Assembly (NCBI GenBank): GCA_030065125.1
Contig: JASJDM010000024.1
Location: 1 to 64,000, forward strand
DNA length: 64,000 nucleotides
DNA from: Lysobacterales bacterium
GTDB taxonomy: Bacteria; Pseudomonadota; Gammaproteobacteria; Xanthomonadales; SZUA-38
Direction: 5' to 3'
Part shown: piece after piece, positions 44,462 through 54,516 of the stretch
How positions within the stretch are numbered: the first letter of the stretch is position 1
Layout: each line of letters starts with the position of its first letter
Program-made: the position numbers and the translations under genes
The notes under the pieces: generated by a model
What the model was told of the DNA's origin: nothing
The model's input: only the letters and a program-made list of their open reading frames with translations
The model's database searches: none

Positions 44462-45605
44462 ATCCCGCCAGTGGATGATCCTTGCCCTGGTGGTGGGAGC
44501 TGGCTGGCTGATCTACCTGCTGGCACCCATCCTGACGCCGTTTGCCATTGCCGCTTTCCTGGCCTACCTGGGAGATCCCATCACCGACTGGCTGCAGCGT
44601 CGCGGCATGGGGCGGACCATTGCAGTCACCGTTGTGTTCCTGACACTCACCCTGGTGGCAGTGGTGGTGGTGGTGATTGCGGTGCCGCTGCTGGAGGACC
44701 AGTTCCGCAAGCTGGTGGTAACGCTGCCTTCATTTTTTGAATGGGCCAAGACCCAGCTGTCGCCGGTAGTGGCGAGACTCAACGAGATGGGTGTGGAAAC
44801 CCTGGATCGTGAGCGGGTGCTGGAAATGGTTCAGCCCCACCTGCAGCAGGCCACCGGCCTGGCCACCATCGTGCTGGGTTCAATCACCCGCTCGGGTGTG
44901 GCCATTTTCGGCTGGGCCATGAACCTGGTGCTGATCCCGGTGGTGGCGTTCTACATGCTGCGGGACTGGGATGTCGTGGTGCAGCGGGTTCGCGAACTGC
45001 TGCCGCGCCACCTGGAACCCACCGTGGTCAAACTGACCACTGACTCCAACGCGGTCCTGGGCGCATTCCTGAGGGGGCAGTTGACCGTGATGCTGGCCCT
45101 TGGCGTGATCTACTCCACCGGCCTGTGGCTGGTGGGCCTGGACCTGGCCTTCCTGGTGGGCATGCTGGCCGGCATTATCAGCTTCGTGCCTTACCTGGGC
45201 GCCATCGTAGGCGTCGGCCTGGGTATCGTGGGCGCCCTGTTTCAATTTGGCGATGTGCTCCACGTGCTGCTGGTGCTGGCCGTGTTCGGCGTGGGGCAGG
45301 CGCTGGAGGGCATGCTGCTGACGCCCCTTCTGGTTGGGGACAAGATTGGCCTGCACCCGGTGGCCGTGATCTTCGCGGTCCTGGCGGGCGGCCAGCTGTT
45401 TGGATTCCTCGGGGTGCTGCTGGCACTGCCGGCGGCCTCGGTGATCATGGTGCTGCTGCGCTATGCCCACGAGCAGTACAAACGAAGCGAGCTGTACGGA
45501 AAGCCCCTGGAAGTGGAGATCGATCCGGCCAGTGCTGAACTGGAGCAGGACCCCTCCGAGCAGCTGGCCGACCACAGCGATCCGGAGCAGGATCCCACCG
45601 CGTGA
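44448..45605 (+). CDS. perM: AI-2E family transporter (PerM/TqsA-like permease)
   Basis: A 385-residue inner-membrane protein of the AI-2 exporter superfamily with about eight membrane helices and the typical central segment (LAFLVGMLAGIISFVPYLGA and the HPVAVIFAVLAGG region near the C-terminus). Some members export autoinducer-2, others act as Na+/H+ antiporters; specificity is unknown here. It overlaps the preceding gene by 14 bp and hda by 4 bp (GTGA), fixing an operon. Confidence 0.88.
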   Translation: MNLTESRQWMILALVVGAGWLIYLLAPILTPFAIAAFLAYLGDPITDWLQRRGMGRTIAVTVVFLTLTLVAVVVVVIAVPLLEDQFRKLVVTLPSFFEWAKTQLSPVVARLNEMGVETLDRERVLEMVQPHLQQATGLATIVLGSITRSGVAIFGWAMNLVLIPVVAFYMLRDWDVVVQRVRELLPRHLEPTVVKLTTDSNAVLGAFLRGQLTVMLALGVIYSTGLWLVGLDLAFLVGMLAGIISFVPYLGAIVGVGLGIVGALFQFGDVLHVLLVLAVFGVGQALEGMLLTPLLVGDKIGLHPVAVIFAVLAGGQLFGFLGVLLALPAASVIMVLLRYAHEQYKRSELYGKPLEVEIDPASAELEQDPSEQLADHSDPEQDPTA

Positions 45606-46321
45606 CGCTGCCTGCCCAGCAACTTCTGCTGCCCCTGGACCGGGCCGAGGAATCGGTATTTGGCCAGTTCGTCGGTAATTCCGGTGTGGTGTCCACGCTG
45701 CAGGCCGTGGCCCGGGGTGGGCTGCAAACCTGGTGCTACCTGAAGGCCGGAGTCGGACAGGGCAAGACCCATCTGCTGATGGCAACCTGCCACCTGGCCA
45801 GCGATGCCCGGCGCCGCTGCGGCCTGCTCACCGCCGAATCCCTGGTGGAGGCCGGTCCGGAATGCCTGGCGGGGCTGAACGGCGTGGACCTGGTGGCGCT
45901 GGATGATTTTGATCGGCTGGCCGGCCGGGCGGACTGGGCAGAGCCGCTGTTTCATTGTTTCAATGCCTGGCGCGACCAGGGCACCGTGGTGCTGGCCGCT
46001 GGCCAGCAACCGATTCGGGGTATCGACACCCCGCTGCCGGATCTGGCGTCCCGGCTTCAGGGCATGACCGAGCTGCGTCTGGACCCCTTGAGCGAGGACG
46101 ATCGGGCGGAACTGCTGCGGCGCCGCTCGAGTCGGCGGGATGTTCCGCTGAGTGAGGAGGTGATCGGCTACCTGCTGCGCCGACAGGCCCGGGATCCGGC
46201 CAGCCTGGTCGGCCTGGTGAACGAACTTCAGGACGCCAGCCTGGCGGTCAAGCGGCGGCTGACCGTGCCCCTGGCGCGACAGATTCTGGAACAGAGAAAA
46301 CCCAATGATTTATCAACTTGA
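45602..46321 (+). CDS. hda: DnaA regulatory inactivator Hda
   Basis: A 239-residue AAA+ protein that, bound to the sliding clamp, stimulates DnaA-ATP hydrolysis after initiation. The N-terminal QQLLLPL is the clamp-binding motif. Walker A is [11 protein letters not shown]; Walker B is [10 protein letters not shown]; the arginine region is [13 protein letters not shown]. The start is a GTG overlapping the perM stop, and the end overlaps the gamma-carbonic anhydrase gene by 17 bp. Confidence 0.93.
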   Translation: MTLPAQQLLLPLDRAEESVFGQFVGNSGVVSTLQAVARGGLQTWCYLKAGVGQGKTHLLMATCHLASDARRRCGLLTAESLVEAGPECLAGLNGVDLVALDDFDRLAGRADWAEPLFHCFNAWRDQGTVVLAAGQQPIRGIDTPLPDLASRLQGMTELRLDPLSEDDRAELLRRRSSRRDVPLSEEVIGYLLRRQARDPASLVGLVNELQDASLAVKRRLTVPLARQILEQRKPNDLST

Positions 46322-46823
46322 CCAGCACCGTCCCGAGATCGATGCCAGTGCATGGGTTGCTGATGACGCGGTCATCATCGGCCGGGTCCAACTGCGGGAG
46401 GAGGCCAGTGTCTGGTTCGGCTCGGTCCTGCGGGGTGACATGGAGCCCATTGTGATTGGCCCCCGCAGCAATATTCAGGACGGCAGCGTCATGCACACCG
46501 ACGACGGTTTTCCACTGACCGTGGGCGAGGGTGTGACGGTGGGGCACCGTGCCGTGCTGCACGGCTGCACCCTGCAGGACAACTGCCTGGTGGGCATCAA
46601 CGCCGTAGTACTGAACGGCGCCGTCGTGGGCCGGGATTCCCTGATTGGCGCCAATGCGCTGGTCAGGGAAGGCCAGCAGATTCCGCCGAGGTCCCTGGTG
46701 GTGGGATCACCCTGCCGGGTGGTCCGTGAACTGACGGGCCTGGAAATCGAGGGGCTGCGGGAATCCGCCAGGCACTACGCCGCCAACGCCCGGCGCTATC
46801 GAGAGGGTCTGAGCTCAGTCTGA
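46305..46823 (+). CDS. Gamma carbonic anhydrase family protein
   Basis: A 172-residue left-handed beta-helix protein of hexapeptide repeats, of the gamma-carbonic anhydrase/YrdA/PaaY type. Candidate zinc ligands are the histidines in [10 protein letters not shown] and in [11 protein letters not shown], at the expected spacing. Enzyme activity varies in this family. Its last 9 bp overlap the convergent murU gene, so the two mRNAs are complementary at their coding ends. Confidence 0.92.
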   Translation: MIYQLDQHRPEIDASAWVADDAVIIGRVQLREEASVWFGSVLRGDMEPIVIGPRSNIQDGSVMHTDDGFPLTVGEGVTVGHRAVLHGCTLQDNCLVGINAVVLNGAVVGRDSLIGANALVREGQQIPPRSLVVGSPCRVVRELTGLEIEGLRESARHYAANARRYREGLSSV

Positions 46824-47480
46824 TCCTCCCAGCAGCTCCCGCAGCTGGTCCAGTCGCCCGGGGGTGCCGACGTCGTGCCACAGCCCCCGGAATAGCTCCG
46901 CGCTGGCGGCCCCGCGTTCCGCCCATTGCCGGATCAGCGGGACCACCGAAAACTGTCCAGGGTCCTGGCCGCGCAGCAGTCCGGGCGGGTAGACACCGAT
47001 GCCGGAGTAAGTGAACCGGGGTGTGTTGGTAAGCAAGCCATTGTCCAGTCCGAAATCCCCGTTGGGGTTGTGGGGTGGGTTCGGTACCAGTACCAGGTGC
47101 AGCCGGTGCGGGAGGCCGCGGCCCACCAGCGCTGCAAATGGATAGTCGCAGTAGACGTCGCCGTTCACCACCAGGAAGGGTTCCGGCCCCAGCAGCGGCA
47201 GGGCATGCAGCATGCCGCCGCCGGTTTCCAGCGGTATCTCGCCTTCCCGGGACACCCGTATCTGCACATCCCAGCGGCTGCCGTCGCCGACGAACCGTTC
47301 GATCTGATCCCCCAGGTGGGACACGTTGACCACCAGTTGGGTCAGCCCGGCTGCGCGCAATGCCAGGATGTGGTGTTCCAGCAGACAGCGGCCGCCCACC
47401 GGCACCAGGGGCTTGGGGGTGCGGTCGGTCAGCGGGCGCAGCCGTTCCCCGCGCCCGGCGCACAGGATCAGGGCTTTCAT
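46815..47480 (-). CDS. murU: N-acetylmuramate alpha-1-phosphate uridylyltransferase MurU
   Basis: A 221-residue nucleotidyltransferase with the [20 protein letters not shown] signature, [14 protein letters not shown] metal site and a C-terminal [14 protein letters not shown]. In Pseudomonas the homologue converts MurNAc-1-phosphate to UDP-MurNAc. ATG 47480 matches the family N-terminus and starts 4 bp after amgK, its functional partner. A general glucose-1-phosphate thymidylyltransferase-like role is less likely given that partner. Confidence 0.9.
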   Translation of the reverse strand: MKALILCAGRGERLRPLTDRTPKPLVPVGGRCLLEHHILALRAAGLTQLVVNVSHLGDQIERFVGDGSRWDVQIRVSREGEIPLETGGGMLHALPLLGPEPFLVVNGDVYCDYPFAALVGRGLPHRLHLVLVPNPPHNPNGDFGLDNGLLTNTPRFTYSGIGVYPPGLLRGQDPGQFSVVPLIRQWAERGAASAELFRGLWHDVGTPGRLDQLRELLGGSD

Positions 47481-47484
47481 CAGA

Positions 47485-48477
47485 TCACCCCGGTGCCGAA
47501 CCCGGCTCCAGGCGGGGCAGCACTTCATCCAGCAGCTCGTCAAACCAGCTGAACTGCGGATAGAGCCGGCACACCTGGCGGGTGTAATTCAGGGTACGGG
47601 GAATGTCTTTCAGGTAGCCGTCCTTGCCGTCCCGGTGATTGAGCCGGCAGAAAATGCCGGCCGCCTTGAGATGCCGCTGAAAACCCATCAGGTCAAACCA
47701 CCGCTGCCACTGTTCAGCGCTGATGTCGGGCTGCTGCTGCCGCCTGAACTGCTCGCACCAGACCGAGACACGGTCCTGGGGCCAGGTCACGTAGCAGTCG
47801 CGCAGCAACGACACCAGATCGTACGTGACCGGCCCGTGCATGGCGTCCTGGAAATCCATGATGCCGGGATTGTGCCGGGACACCACCATCAGGTTGCGGC
47901 AGTGGTAGTCCCGGTGCACGAACACCCTGGGCTGATCCAGCGCGCTGGCGATGAGTTCCCGCTTTAACAGGTTCCACTCGATCTGCTCGCCGCTGCTCAG
48001 AGGCCGACGCAGATGCCGCTGTAACAGCCACTGAGGAAAAAGCTCCATTTCCTGATCCAGCAGCGCGTTATCGTAGGGAGGCAATCCCCGGGGGTCGATG
48101 CGTTGTATGTGGGCCAGGGCAGACAGGGCGTCCTGGTACAGGGTTTCCACCTTGTCCCTGCTGGCCTCCACCAGGGCGTCGCTGTACAGGCGGCTGCCAA
48201 GGTCTTCCAGCAGCAGGAAGCCCTGATCCAGGTCCGCCACCAGGATTTCCGGCGCGTGCAGGCCGGCATCCCGCAATCGGCGGGCAACGCTGACAAAAGG
48301 ACGGCAGTCTTCCCGGTCCGGCGGAGCGTCCATCAGGATCAGCTGCCGGTTTTCGCCGGTGATGCGCCAGTAGCTGCGGAAGCTGGCGTCGGCTGACGCC
48401 GGGGCGAGCTGGAACTCGCCGTCCCAGTTCCGGCTCACCCAGTCCCTGCGCTGTTGTGATCGGCTGCTCTGCTGCAT
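47485..48477 (-). CDS. amgK: N-acetylmuramate/N-acetylglucosamine anomeric kinase AmgK
   Basis: A 330-residue aminoglycoside-phosphotransferase-fold kinase that phosphorylates MurNAc at C1. Landmarks are [12 protein letters not shown] and [12 protein letters not shown] in the N-lobe, [12 protein letters not shown], and the catalytic [14 protein letters not shown] with [16 protein letters not shown] for metal. ATG 48477 is the likely start; GTG 48516 would add 13 residues. It diverges from the alcohol dehydrogenase gene. Confidence 0.92.
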   Translation of the reverse strand: MQQSSRSQQRRDWVSRNWDGEFQLAPASADASFRSYWRITGENRQLILMDAPPDREDCRPFVSVARRLRDAGLHAPEILVADLDQGFLLLEDLGSRLYSDALVEASRDKVETLYQDALSALAHIQRIDPRGLPPYDNALLDQEMELFPQWLLQRHLRRPLSSGEQIEWNLLKRELIASALDQPRVFVHRDYHCRNLMVVSRHNPGIMDFQDAMHGPVTYDLVSLLRDCYVTWPQDRVSVWCEQFRRQQQPDISAEQWQRWFDLMGFQRHLKAAGIFCRLNHRDGKDGYLKDIPRTLNYTRQVCRLYPQFSWFDELLDEVLPRLEPGSAPG

Positions 48478-48567
48478 GGCGACTGCATTGTCCCTGTTAA
48501 GCCGTTGCCGATCCACCGGCGAAAAGCGAGAATGACAGCTTCACGTCAATCCTGGGAGGAGCCACCT

Positions 48568-49677
48568 GTGAAAACGCGAGCAGCCGTTGCCTGGGCCGCT
48601 GGAGAGCCCCTGCAGATAGAGGAAATCGACCTTGAAGGACCCAGGTCCGGTGAGGTCATGGTGCAAAACAAGGCGACCGGGGTTTGCCACACCGACGCGT
48701 TTACCCTCTCCGGCGAGGATCCCGAGGGGCTGTTTCCCGCGGTTCTTGGACATGAAGGTGGCGGCGTGGTCGTGGAAGTGGGTGAGGGCGTCAGCTCCGT
48801 GGCCGTGGGTGACCACGTGATCCCGCTGTATACCCCGGAATGCGGCGAATGCAGCTTTTGCACCTCCGGCAAAACCAATCTGTGCCAGGCTATCCGCGCC
48901 ACCCAGGGCCAGGGCCTGATGCCGGACGGTACTTCCCGGTTTTCCCACAACGGGAAACAGATCTTCCACTACATGGGTACCAGCACCTTCAGTGAGTACA
49001 CGGTGCTGCCGGAGATCGCGGTGGCCAGGGTGAACCCGGCCGCACCGCTGGAAAAAGTGTGTCTGCTGGGCTGCGGTATCACCACCGGCATCGGCGCGGT
49101 GCTGAACACGGCCAGGGTCACCCCCGGCTCTACGGTGGTGGTGTTCGGCCTGGGCGGTATCGGCCTGGCCGTGGTGCAGGGTGCCGTGATGGCCAGGGCG
49201 GAACGGATTGTCGGAGTGGACGTCAATCCGGCGAAGTTTGAGCTGGCTACCCAGATGGGGGCCACGGAATGTGTGAACCCGCGGGATTATTCAGATCCGA
49301 TCCAGGACGTCATCGTGGAACTTACCGGCGGCGGTGCCGATTACTCCTTCGAGTGCGTCGGCAACGTGGACCTGATGCGGGCCGCACTGGAGTGCTGTCA
49401 CAAGGGCTGGGGCGAGAGCACCATTATTGGTGTGGCAGGAGCAGGCCAGGAAATCGCGACGCGTCCATTCCAACTGGTGACCGGCCGGGTCTGGCGCGGC
49501 ACCGCGTTTGGCGGCGTCAAGGGGCGCAGCCAGTTGCCCGGCATGGTGGAGCAGGCCATGTCCGGCGAGATCCAGATTGATCCCTTTATTACCCACACCA
49601 TGGGCCTGGAAGACATCAATCACGCATTCGACCTGATGCACGAAGGAAAGAGTATCCGGTCGGTGATTCACTTCTGA
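48568..49677 (+). CDS. frmA: S-(hydroxymethyl)glutathione dehydrogenase / class III alcohol dehydrogenase
   Basis: A 369-residue zinc alcohol dehydrogenase of class III, which oxidises the glutathione adduct of formaldehyde and can reduce S-nitrosoglutathione. The catalytic zinc site includes [12 protein letters not shown] and GHEGGGVV; the structural zinc loop is [18 protein letters not shown] binding is [18 protein letters not shown] 48568 follows GGGAGGAG with 7-nt spacing. No S-formylglutathione hydrolase or FrmR-like regulator is adjacent, so the second detoxification step must be encoded elsewhere. Confidence 0.95.
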   Translation: MKTRAAVAWAAGEPLQIEEIDLEGPRSGEVMVQNKATGVCHTDAFTLSGEDPEGLFPAVLGHEGGGVVVEVGEGVSSVAVGDHVIPLYTPECGECSFCTSGKTNLCQAIRATQGQGLMPDGTSRFSHNGKQIFHYMGTSTFSEYTVLPEIAVARVNPAAPLEKVCLLGCGITTGIGAVLNTARVTPGSTVVVFGLGGIGLAVVQGAVMARAERIVGVDVNPAKFELATQMGATECVNPRDYSDPIQDVIVELTGGGADYSFECVGNVDLMRAALECCHKGWGESTIIGVAGAGQEIATRPFQLVTGRVWRGTAFGGVKGRSQLPGMVEQAMSGEIQIDPFITHTMGLEDINHAFDLMHEGKSIRSVIHF

Positions 49678-50418
49678 ATGTTGACCCTGTTCTACCGGGC
49701 GGCAGCCGTTTTTGCGGCTGTCGCCCTGCTTCCTGCCGCGGGGTCTGCCCTGGCCCAGGGCAGCCTGGAGCAGCTGATCGAGCGCAACATCGAAGCCAGG
49801 GGCGGTTACCAGGCCTGGAAATCGGTCCAGTCCCTGCGGCTGGGCGGGGTCATGACCCTGGCCGACGGCAGCCGCAGCCCGGTGCAAATGGAGTTCAAGC
49901 GTCCCGGCCGCATGCGGATGGAGTTTCAAGTCCAGGGACTGACCGGGATCCAGGCGCTCGACGGCCAGGCCGGTTGGTACGTGGATCCCGGCAACCCGGA
50001 TGGATCGGTCCAGACCATGAGCGAGCAGCAGCTGCGCCTGGCCCGCGGCACCGCCGACTTCGAAGGCCCGCTGATCGACTGGCAGGAAAAAGGCCACCAG
50101 CTCAGCCTGGAAGGTTCCTCGGAGTGGTCAGGAGAATCCGTCTACCGGATCCGGTTGATCAAACGGGGTGGCGAGGAACTGCTGCTGCTGCTGGACACGG
50201 AATCCTTTCTGGAAATCGGCCAGGTCACGGTGTCCAACGGCGGCCAGTCCACCCAGGCCTTCACCGCCATTGGCGATCATTCCCGGGTTGGCCCCCTTGT
50301 GATTCCTTTTTCCCTCAAGACCCGCCTGGACCAGGAGCGCTCCCAGACCCTGGTTTTCGACTCGGTGGAGATCGACGTGGATATTCCCGACTCCAGGTTT
50401 GAGGTTCCCGATCAGTGA
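49678..50418 (+). CDS. LolA-like outer-membrane lipoprotein-sorting family protein
   Basis: A 246-residue exported protein: signal peptide AAAVFAAVALLPAAGSALAQ, then a half-barrel domain of the LolA/LolB-like fold with IERNIEARGGYQAWKSVQSL, the usual start of this family. True LolA function is doubtful because the sequence lies outside the typical lolA context. The ATG directly follows the frmA stop (TGAATG), so the pair is probably co-transcribed. Confidence 0.75.
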   Translation: MLTLFYRAAAVFAAVALLPAAGSALAQGSLEQLIERNIEARGGYQAWKSVQSLRLGGVMTLADGSRSPVQMEFKRPGRMRMEFQVQGLTGIQALDGQAGWYVDPGNPDGSVQTMSEQQLRLARGTADFEGPLIDWQEKGHQLSLEGSSEWSGESVYRIRLIKRGGEELLLLLDTESFLEIGQVTVSNGGQSTQAFTAIGDHSRVGPLVIPFSLKTRLDQERSQTLVFDSVEIDVDIPDSRFEVPDQ

Positions 50419-50466
50419 GGACCGCGATGCCCGTCGAGGCCCGGTTTCCCCCAGGGGTGGGGACCA

Positions 50467-50511
50467 TGGAAATCATCTGCCTTTAAATAGTACAATATCA
50501 GTCCTATTTAA
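50467..50511 (+). promoter_or_regulatory. suf operon promoter with overlapping palindromic operator
   Basis: TACAAT (50491-50496) is a near-perfect -10 box, with TGGAAA (50467-50472) as a weak -35, spacing 18. The -10 lies inside a 29-bp inverted repeat: TTAAATAG (50483-50490) and CTATTTAA (50504-50511) around TAC and GTC, which are 7 bases apart. The core spacing of 3-7-3 equals that of IscR type 1 sites (GAC-N7-GTC). The next gene encodes an Rrf2 regulator, so this is probably its own operator. Confidence 0.55.
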
Positions 50512-50528
50512 CGACTGGAGCGCGCCGG

Positions 50529-50975
50529 GTGCTGCGACTCAGCAAACTGACCGACTACGCCATCGTGGTGATGACCGACATGGCTGACGAACCGGAGACG
50601 GTATTCAGCGCGGCGGAACTGGCTGGACGAACCCACCTGGAGCAGCCCACCGTGGCCAAGGTTCTCAAGGCCTTGACGAAATCTGGACTGATTCGGTCCT
50701 ATCGTGGTGCCAACGGCGGGTATCGTCTGGGCCCACAGCCCCGGAATATTTCGGTGGCGCAGATCATTTCCGCCATGGAAGGCCCTATCGGTATGACCGA
50801 ATGCAGTGTCCACGAAGGCTTGTGCGCCCAGGAAGCGGTCTGCACCACGCGCAGCAACTGGCGTCGCATATCCCAGGCGGTGGAAATGGCCCTGAACGAC
50901 GTCACCCTGCAGGACATGACCCAGCCCATGGTGCCGCCTATCGATATCCGCAGGATGCGGGTGGTCCGCGGTTGA
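50529..50975 (+). CDS. sufR: Rrf2 family regulator of the SUF operon
   Basis: A 148-residue Rrf2-type repressor with winged-helix domain ([48 protein letters not shown]). Cys92, Cys99 and Cys105 (x6 and x5 spacing) correspond to the [2Fe-2S] ligands of IscR (92, 98, 104), with one extra residue in the first gap. It likely senses Fe-S status and represses sufBCDS. The start is GTG 50529; sufB follows after 19 bp. Other proteobacterial SUF regulators of this family share this context. Confidence 0.9.
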   Translation: MLRLSKLTDYAIVVMTDMADEPETVFSAAELAGRTHLEQPTVAKVLKALTKSGLIRSYRGANGGYRLGPQPRNISVAQIISAMEGPIGMTECSVHEGLCAQEAVCTTRSNWRRISQAVEMALNDVTLQDMTQPMVPPIDIRRMRVVRG

Positions 50976-50994
50976 ACAACTGGAAGCAATACAG

Positions 50995-52434
50995 ATGAGT
51001 ACTGAACAAGTCGAAGATCTCGTCCAGCGCCGCTACGACGCCGGATTTGTGACCGATATCGAGTCGGATACGGTACCGCCGGGCCTGGACGAAAGCGTGG
51101 TTCGCCTGATTTCCGCCAAGAAAGAGGAACCGGAGTGGATGTTGGAGTGGCGCCTGGCGGCCTTTCGCCGCTGGCTCGAGATGGACGAGCCCGAGTGGGC
51201 CCATGTCCACTATCCCAAGATCGACTTCCAGGACATCTCCTACTACTCCGCCCCCAAGACGGAGCCGAAATACCAGAGCTGGGATGAGGTCGACCCCAAA
51301 CTGATCGAAACCTACGACAAACTGGGCGTGCCCCTGCACGAGCGGGCCAAACTGGCCGGCGTCGCGGTGGACGCCGTATTCGATTCGGTGTCGGTGGGCA
51401 CCACCTTCCGCAAGGAACTGGCCGAGGCCGGAGTGATCTTCTGCTCCTTCTCCGAGGCTGTGAAGGACTACCCTGAGCTGGTCAAACAATACCTCGGTTC
51501 CGTGGTGCCTCCGGGCGACAACTATTACGCCGCGCTGAATTCCGCGGTGTTCTCCGACGGATCCTTCGTGTTCATCCCCAAGGGGGTGCGGTGCCCGATG
51601 GAACTGAGCACCTACTTCCGCATCAACGAGCTCAACACCGGACAGTTCGAGCGGACGCTGATCGTGGCCGAAGACGACAGCTACGTCAGCTACCTTGAAG
51701 GCTGCACCGCCCCCATGCGGGACGAGAACCAGCTGCATGCCGCCGTGGTGGAACTGGTGGCCCTGGACCGGGCCCAGATCAAGTACTCCACGGTCCAGAA
51801 CTGGTATCCCGGAGACGAAGAAGGCAAGGGCGGGATCTACAATTTTGTCACCAAGCGCGGGGACTGCCGGGGGGTCGACTCGAAGATCTCCTGGACCCAG
51901 GTGGAAACCGGCTCGGCCGTGACCTGGAAATACCCCAGCTGCATTCTGCGGGGTGACGGCTCTTCGGGTGAGTTCTACTCGGTGGCGCTGACCCACAATT
52001 TCCAGCAGGCCGATACCGGCACAAAAATGGTCCATATCGGGCGCAACACCAAGAGCCACATCATTTCCAAGGGTATTTCCGCCGGCCGCGGCCAGAATGC
52101 CTACCGCGGTCTGGTGCAGGTGCACCGGCGGGCCGACAACGCGCGCAACTACACCCAGTGCGATTCGCTGCTTATCGGCGACCGCTGCGGTGCCCATACG
52201 TTTCCCTACATTGAAACCCGAAACCCCACTGCCAACGTGGAGCACGAGGCCAGTACCTCCAAGATCAGCGAGGATCAGCTGTTTTACTGCCTGCAGCGCG
52301 GCATCGGTGAAGAAGACGCCGTCTCCATGATCGTGGACGGCTTCTGCAAGGAAGTCTTCCGGGAGCTGCCTATGGAGTTCGCCGTGGAGGCCAAGAAACT
52401 GCTCGAAGTCAGCCTGGAAGGGGCAGTGGGATAA
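50995..52434 (+). CDS. sufB: Fe-S cluster scaffold subunit SufB
   Basis: A 479-residue SufB of the SufBC2D scaffold, on which clusters are built with sulfur from SufS. Typical stretches are [59 protein letters not shown], and the C-terminal [20 protein letters not shown]. Length and order match other proteobacterial SufB proteins. It begins 19 bp after the regulator and leads sufC by 16 bp. Confidence 0.96.
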   Translation: MSTEQVEDLVQRRYDAGFVTDIESDTVPPGLDESVVRLISAKKEEPEWMLEWRLAAFRRWLEMDEPEWAHVHYPKIDFQDISYYSAPKTEPKYQSWDEVDPKLIETYDKLGVPLHERAKLAGVAVDAVFDSVSVGTTFRKELAEAGVIFCSFSEAVKDYPELVKQYLGSVVPPGDNYYAALNSAVFSDGSFVFIPKGVRCPMELSTYFRINELNTGQFERTLIVAEDDSYVSYLEGCTAPMRDENQLHAAVVELVALDRAQIKYSTVQNWYPGDEEGKGGIYNFVTKRGDCRGVDSKISWTQVETGSAVTWKYPSCILRGDGSSGEFYSVALTHNFQQADTGTKMVHIGRNTKSHIISKGISAGRGQNAYRGLVQVHRRADNARNYTQCDSLLIGDRCGAHTFPYIETRNPTANVEHEASTSKISEDQLFYCLQRGIGEEDAVSMIVDGFCKEVFRELPMEFAVEAKKLLEVSLEGAVG

Positions 52435-52450
52435 ACAGGACAGAACCATC

Positions 52451-53203
52451 ATGTTGAAGATTGAAAACCTGCACGCCGAGGTCGGCGGCAAAGAAATTCT
52501 AAAGGGCCTCAGCCTGGAGGTGGCAGCTGGAGAAGTCGCCGCCATCATGGGGCCCAACGGTTCCGGCAAGAGCACTCTGGCCAACGTCCTGTCGGGCCGG
52601 CCCGGCTACGAGGTCACCCAGGGGCGGGTCAGCTACCAGGGAGAGGACCTGCTGGCCCTGAGCCCGGAGGAACGGGCCTGCGCCGGCGTGTTCCTGGCGT
52701 TCCAGTACCCGGTGGAGATACCCGGGGTCAACAACACCTATTTCCTGCGTGCCGCCCTGAACGCACAGCGCAAGGCCCGGGGGGAGGACGAACTGGACTC
52801 CATGGAGTTTCTGAAGCTGGTGCGGGAGAAGCTCAAAACCCTGCACATCAAGGATGACCTGCTGCACCGGGCGGTTAACGAAGGCTTTTCCGGCGGTGAA
52901 AAGAAACGCAACGAGGTGTTCCAGATGGCCGTGCTGGAGCCCCGGCTCGGGATCCTGGACGAAACCGATTCAGGCCTGGATATCGACGCCCTGAAGATAG
53001 TCGCAGACGGCGTCAACCAGCTTCGCGGGGAGGACCGGGCTTTTGTGGTGGTGACCCACTACCAGCGCCTGCTGGACTATATCGTCCCCGACAGCGTCCA
53101 CGTGCTGGCGGACGGACAGATCGTCAAGTCCGGGGACAAGGACCTGGCGCTGAAGCTGGAAAGCGAAGGCTACGGCTGGGTGGCCCGGGAGAGCGCCGCA
53201 TGA
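52451..53203 (+). CDS. sufC: Fe-S assembly ATPase SufC
   Basis: A 250-residue ABC-type ATPase that opens the SufBD dimer during cluster assembly. Walker A is GPNGSGKS (34-41); the signature region is GFSGGEKKRNEVFQM; Walker B is LGILDETDSGLDIDAL; the switch is VVVTHYQRLLDYI. It overlaps sufD by four bases (ATGA). Confidence 0.96.
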   Translation: MLKIENLHAEVGGKEILKGLSLEVAAGEVAAIMGPNGSGKSTLANVLSGRPGYEVTQGRVSYQGEDLLALSPEERACAGVFLAFQYPVEIPGVNNTYFLRAALNAQRKARGEDELDSMEFLKLVREKLKTLHIKDDLLHRAVNEGFSGGEKKRNEVFQMAVLEPRLGILDETDSGLDIDALKIVADGVNQLRGEDRAFVVVTHYQRLLDYIVPDSVHVLADGQIVKSGDKDLALKLESEGYGWVARESAA

Positions 53204-54516
53204 GACAGCGCGACTCCCTGGCCCGCCGCCTGATCGAACAGGCCGGAGCCGAGGTTGGCGTGGACTGGTGGGACTCGGTGCGCCGGGACCACGCCCAGCG
53301 GGTAGCCGACACCGGACTGCCCAGCAGGCGTCAGGAAAACTGGCGCTACACCTCCCTGGCGCGGCTGGACAAGCAGGAGCTGGAGCCGGCGCGCAATCGT
53401 GGGCACGCGCTCCAGGCCGAAGACATGGCGCCGTTTGGCATCCCTGACTGGCCGGCCGAGCGCATGGTGTTCATTAACGGCTTTTTTGTTCCTGAATTGT
53501 CGTGCCTGCCGGACTCGATGGACCTGCGGGTGACCAGCCTGCGGTCCGTGGACGATCCCCAGCTGGAGGGCTTCAGGCCGCTGCTGGAGCGCCAGTTTCA
53601 AAGCCCCGAGTCTGCTTTTGCGGCCCTGAACACGGCCATCGCGGTGGACGGCGCGTTGATCGAAGTGGCGGCGGGTGCCCAACCCGAGCATCCGCTGGAG
53701 TGCATTTACCTGACCCTGCCAGAAGAGCAGGCTCTGGCTTGCCACCTCCGCAACATGATCATCCTGGGTGAGGGCGCCCGCCTGTCCCTGATGGAACGCT
53801 TCGTGTCCATGGGTGAACCGTCTTACCTCAGCAACTGCGTTAACCAGTTTCGCCTGAGCGAAGGCGCCCGCCTCACCCACGTGCGCCTGCAGCAGGAAAG
53901 TTCAGCGGGCAGTCTGATTACCCGCACCGACGTGGAGCAGTCCGAACGCAGCCACTATGAGTACTGCGGAATTGACCTGGGCGGCAACCTGGTGCGGCAT
54001 GACATCAACGTCAGCCTCGAGGGATCCGATAGCGCAGCTTCGGTAGCCGGGCTGTACGCCCTGGACGGTGAGCGCCACGTGGACAACCACGTCCGCATGG
54101 ATCACCGTAGCCGTGATGCCCGCAGCGAGACCTTCTTCAAGGGCGTCATGGACGATCGTTCCCGGGCGGTATTCAATGGCAAGGTCGTGGTGCAGCCGGG
54201 CGCCGACGGCACGGACGCGTCCCAGACCAACCGCAACCTGCTGCTGTCCCGCCAGGCTGAAGTGGACACCAAGCCTGAACTGGAAATCTACGCCGATGAC
54301 GTCAAGTGTGCCCATGGGGCCACCGTGGGTCAGCTGGACGAAGACCAGATGTTTTACCTGCGGTCCCGGGGCATCTCCCAGGATGATGCCCGGGTCCTGT
54401 TGATCTACGCCTTTTGTCGGCAGGTGGTGGACCGGCTGGAATCGGAGTCCCTGCGCGATTACGTGGCCGGGCAGGTTCTCGGTCATCTTCCCGGTAACCA
54501 GGAGGAAACGGAATGA
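53200..54516 (+). CDS. sufD: Fe-S cluster assembly protein SufD
   Basis: A 438-residue SufD, partner of SufB in the scaffold. Family motifs are RQENWRYTSLARLDKQ near the N-terminus, HPLECIYLTLP, DNHVRMDHRSRDARSETFFK, GKVVVQPGADGTDASQTNRN and KCAHGATVGQLDEDQMFYLR-type residues near the C-terminus (Cys and His at the SufB interface). It overlaps sufC and sufS by four bases each. Confidence 0.94.
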   Translation: MRQRDSLARRLIEQAGAEVGVDWWDSVRRDHAQRVADTGLPSRRQENWRYTSLARLDKQELEPARNRGHALQAEDMAPFGIPDWPAERMVFINGFFVPELSCLPDSMDLRVTSLRSVDDPQLEGFRPLLERQFQSPESAFAALNTAIAVDGALIEVAAGAQPEHPLECIYLTLPEEQALACHLRNMIILGEGARLSLMERFVSMGEPSYLSNCVNQFRLSEGARLTHVRLQQESSAGSLITRTDVEQSERSHYEYCGIDLGGNLVRHDINVSLEGSDSAASVAGLYALDGERHVDNHVRMDHRSRDARSETFFKGVMDDRSRAVFNGKVVVQPGADGTDASQTNRNLLLSRQAEVDTKPELEIYADDVKCAHGATVGQLDEDQMFYLRSRGISQDDARVLLIYAFCRQVVDRLESESLRDYVAGQVLGHLPGNQEETE

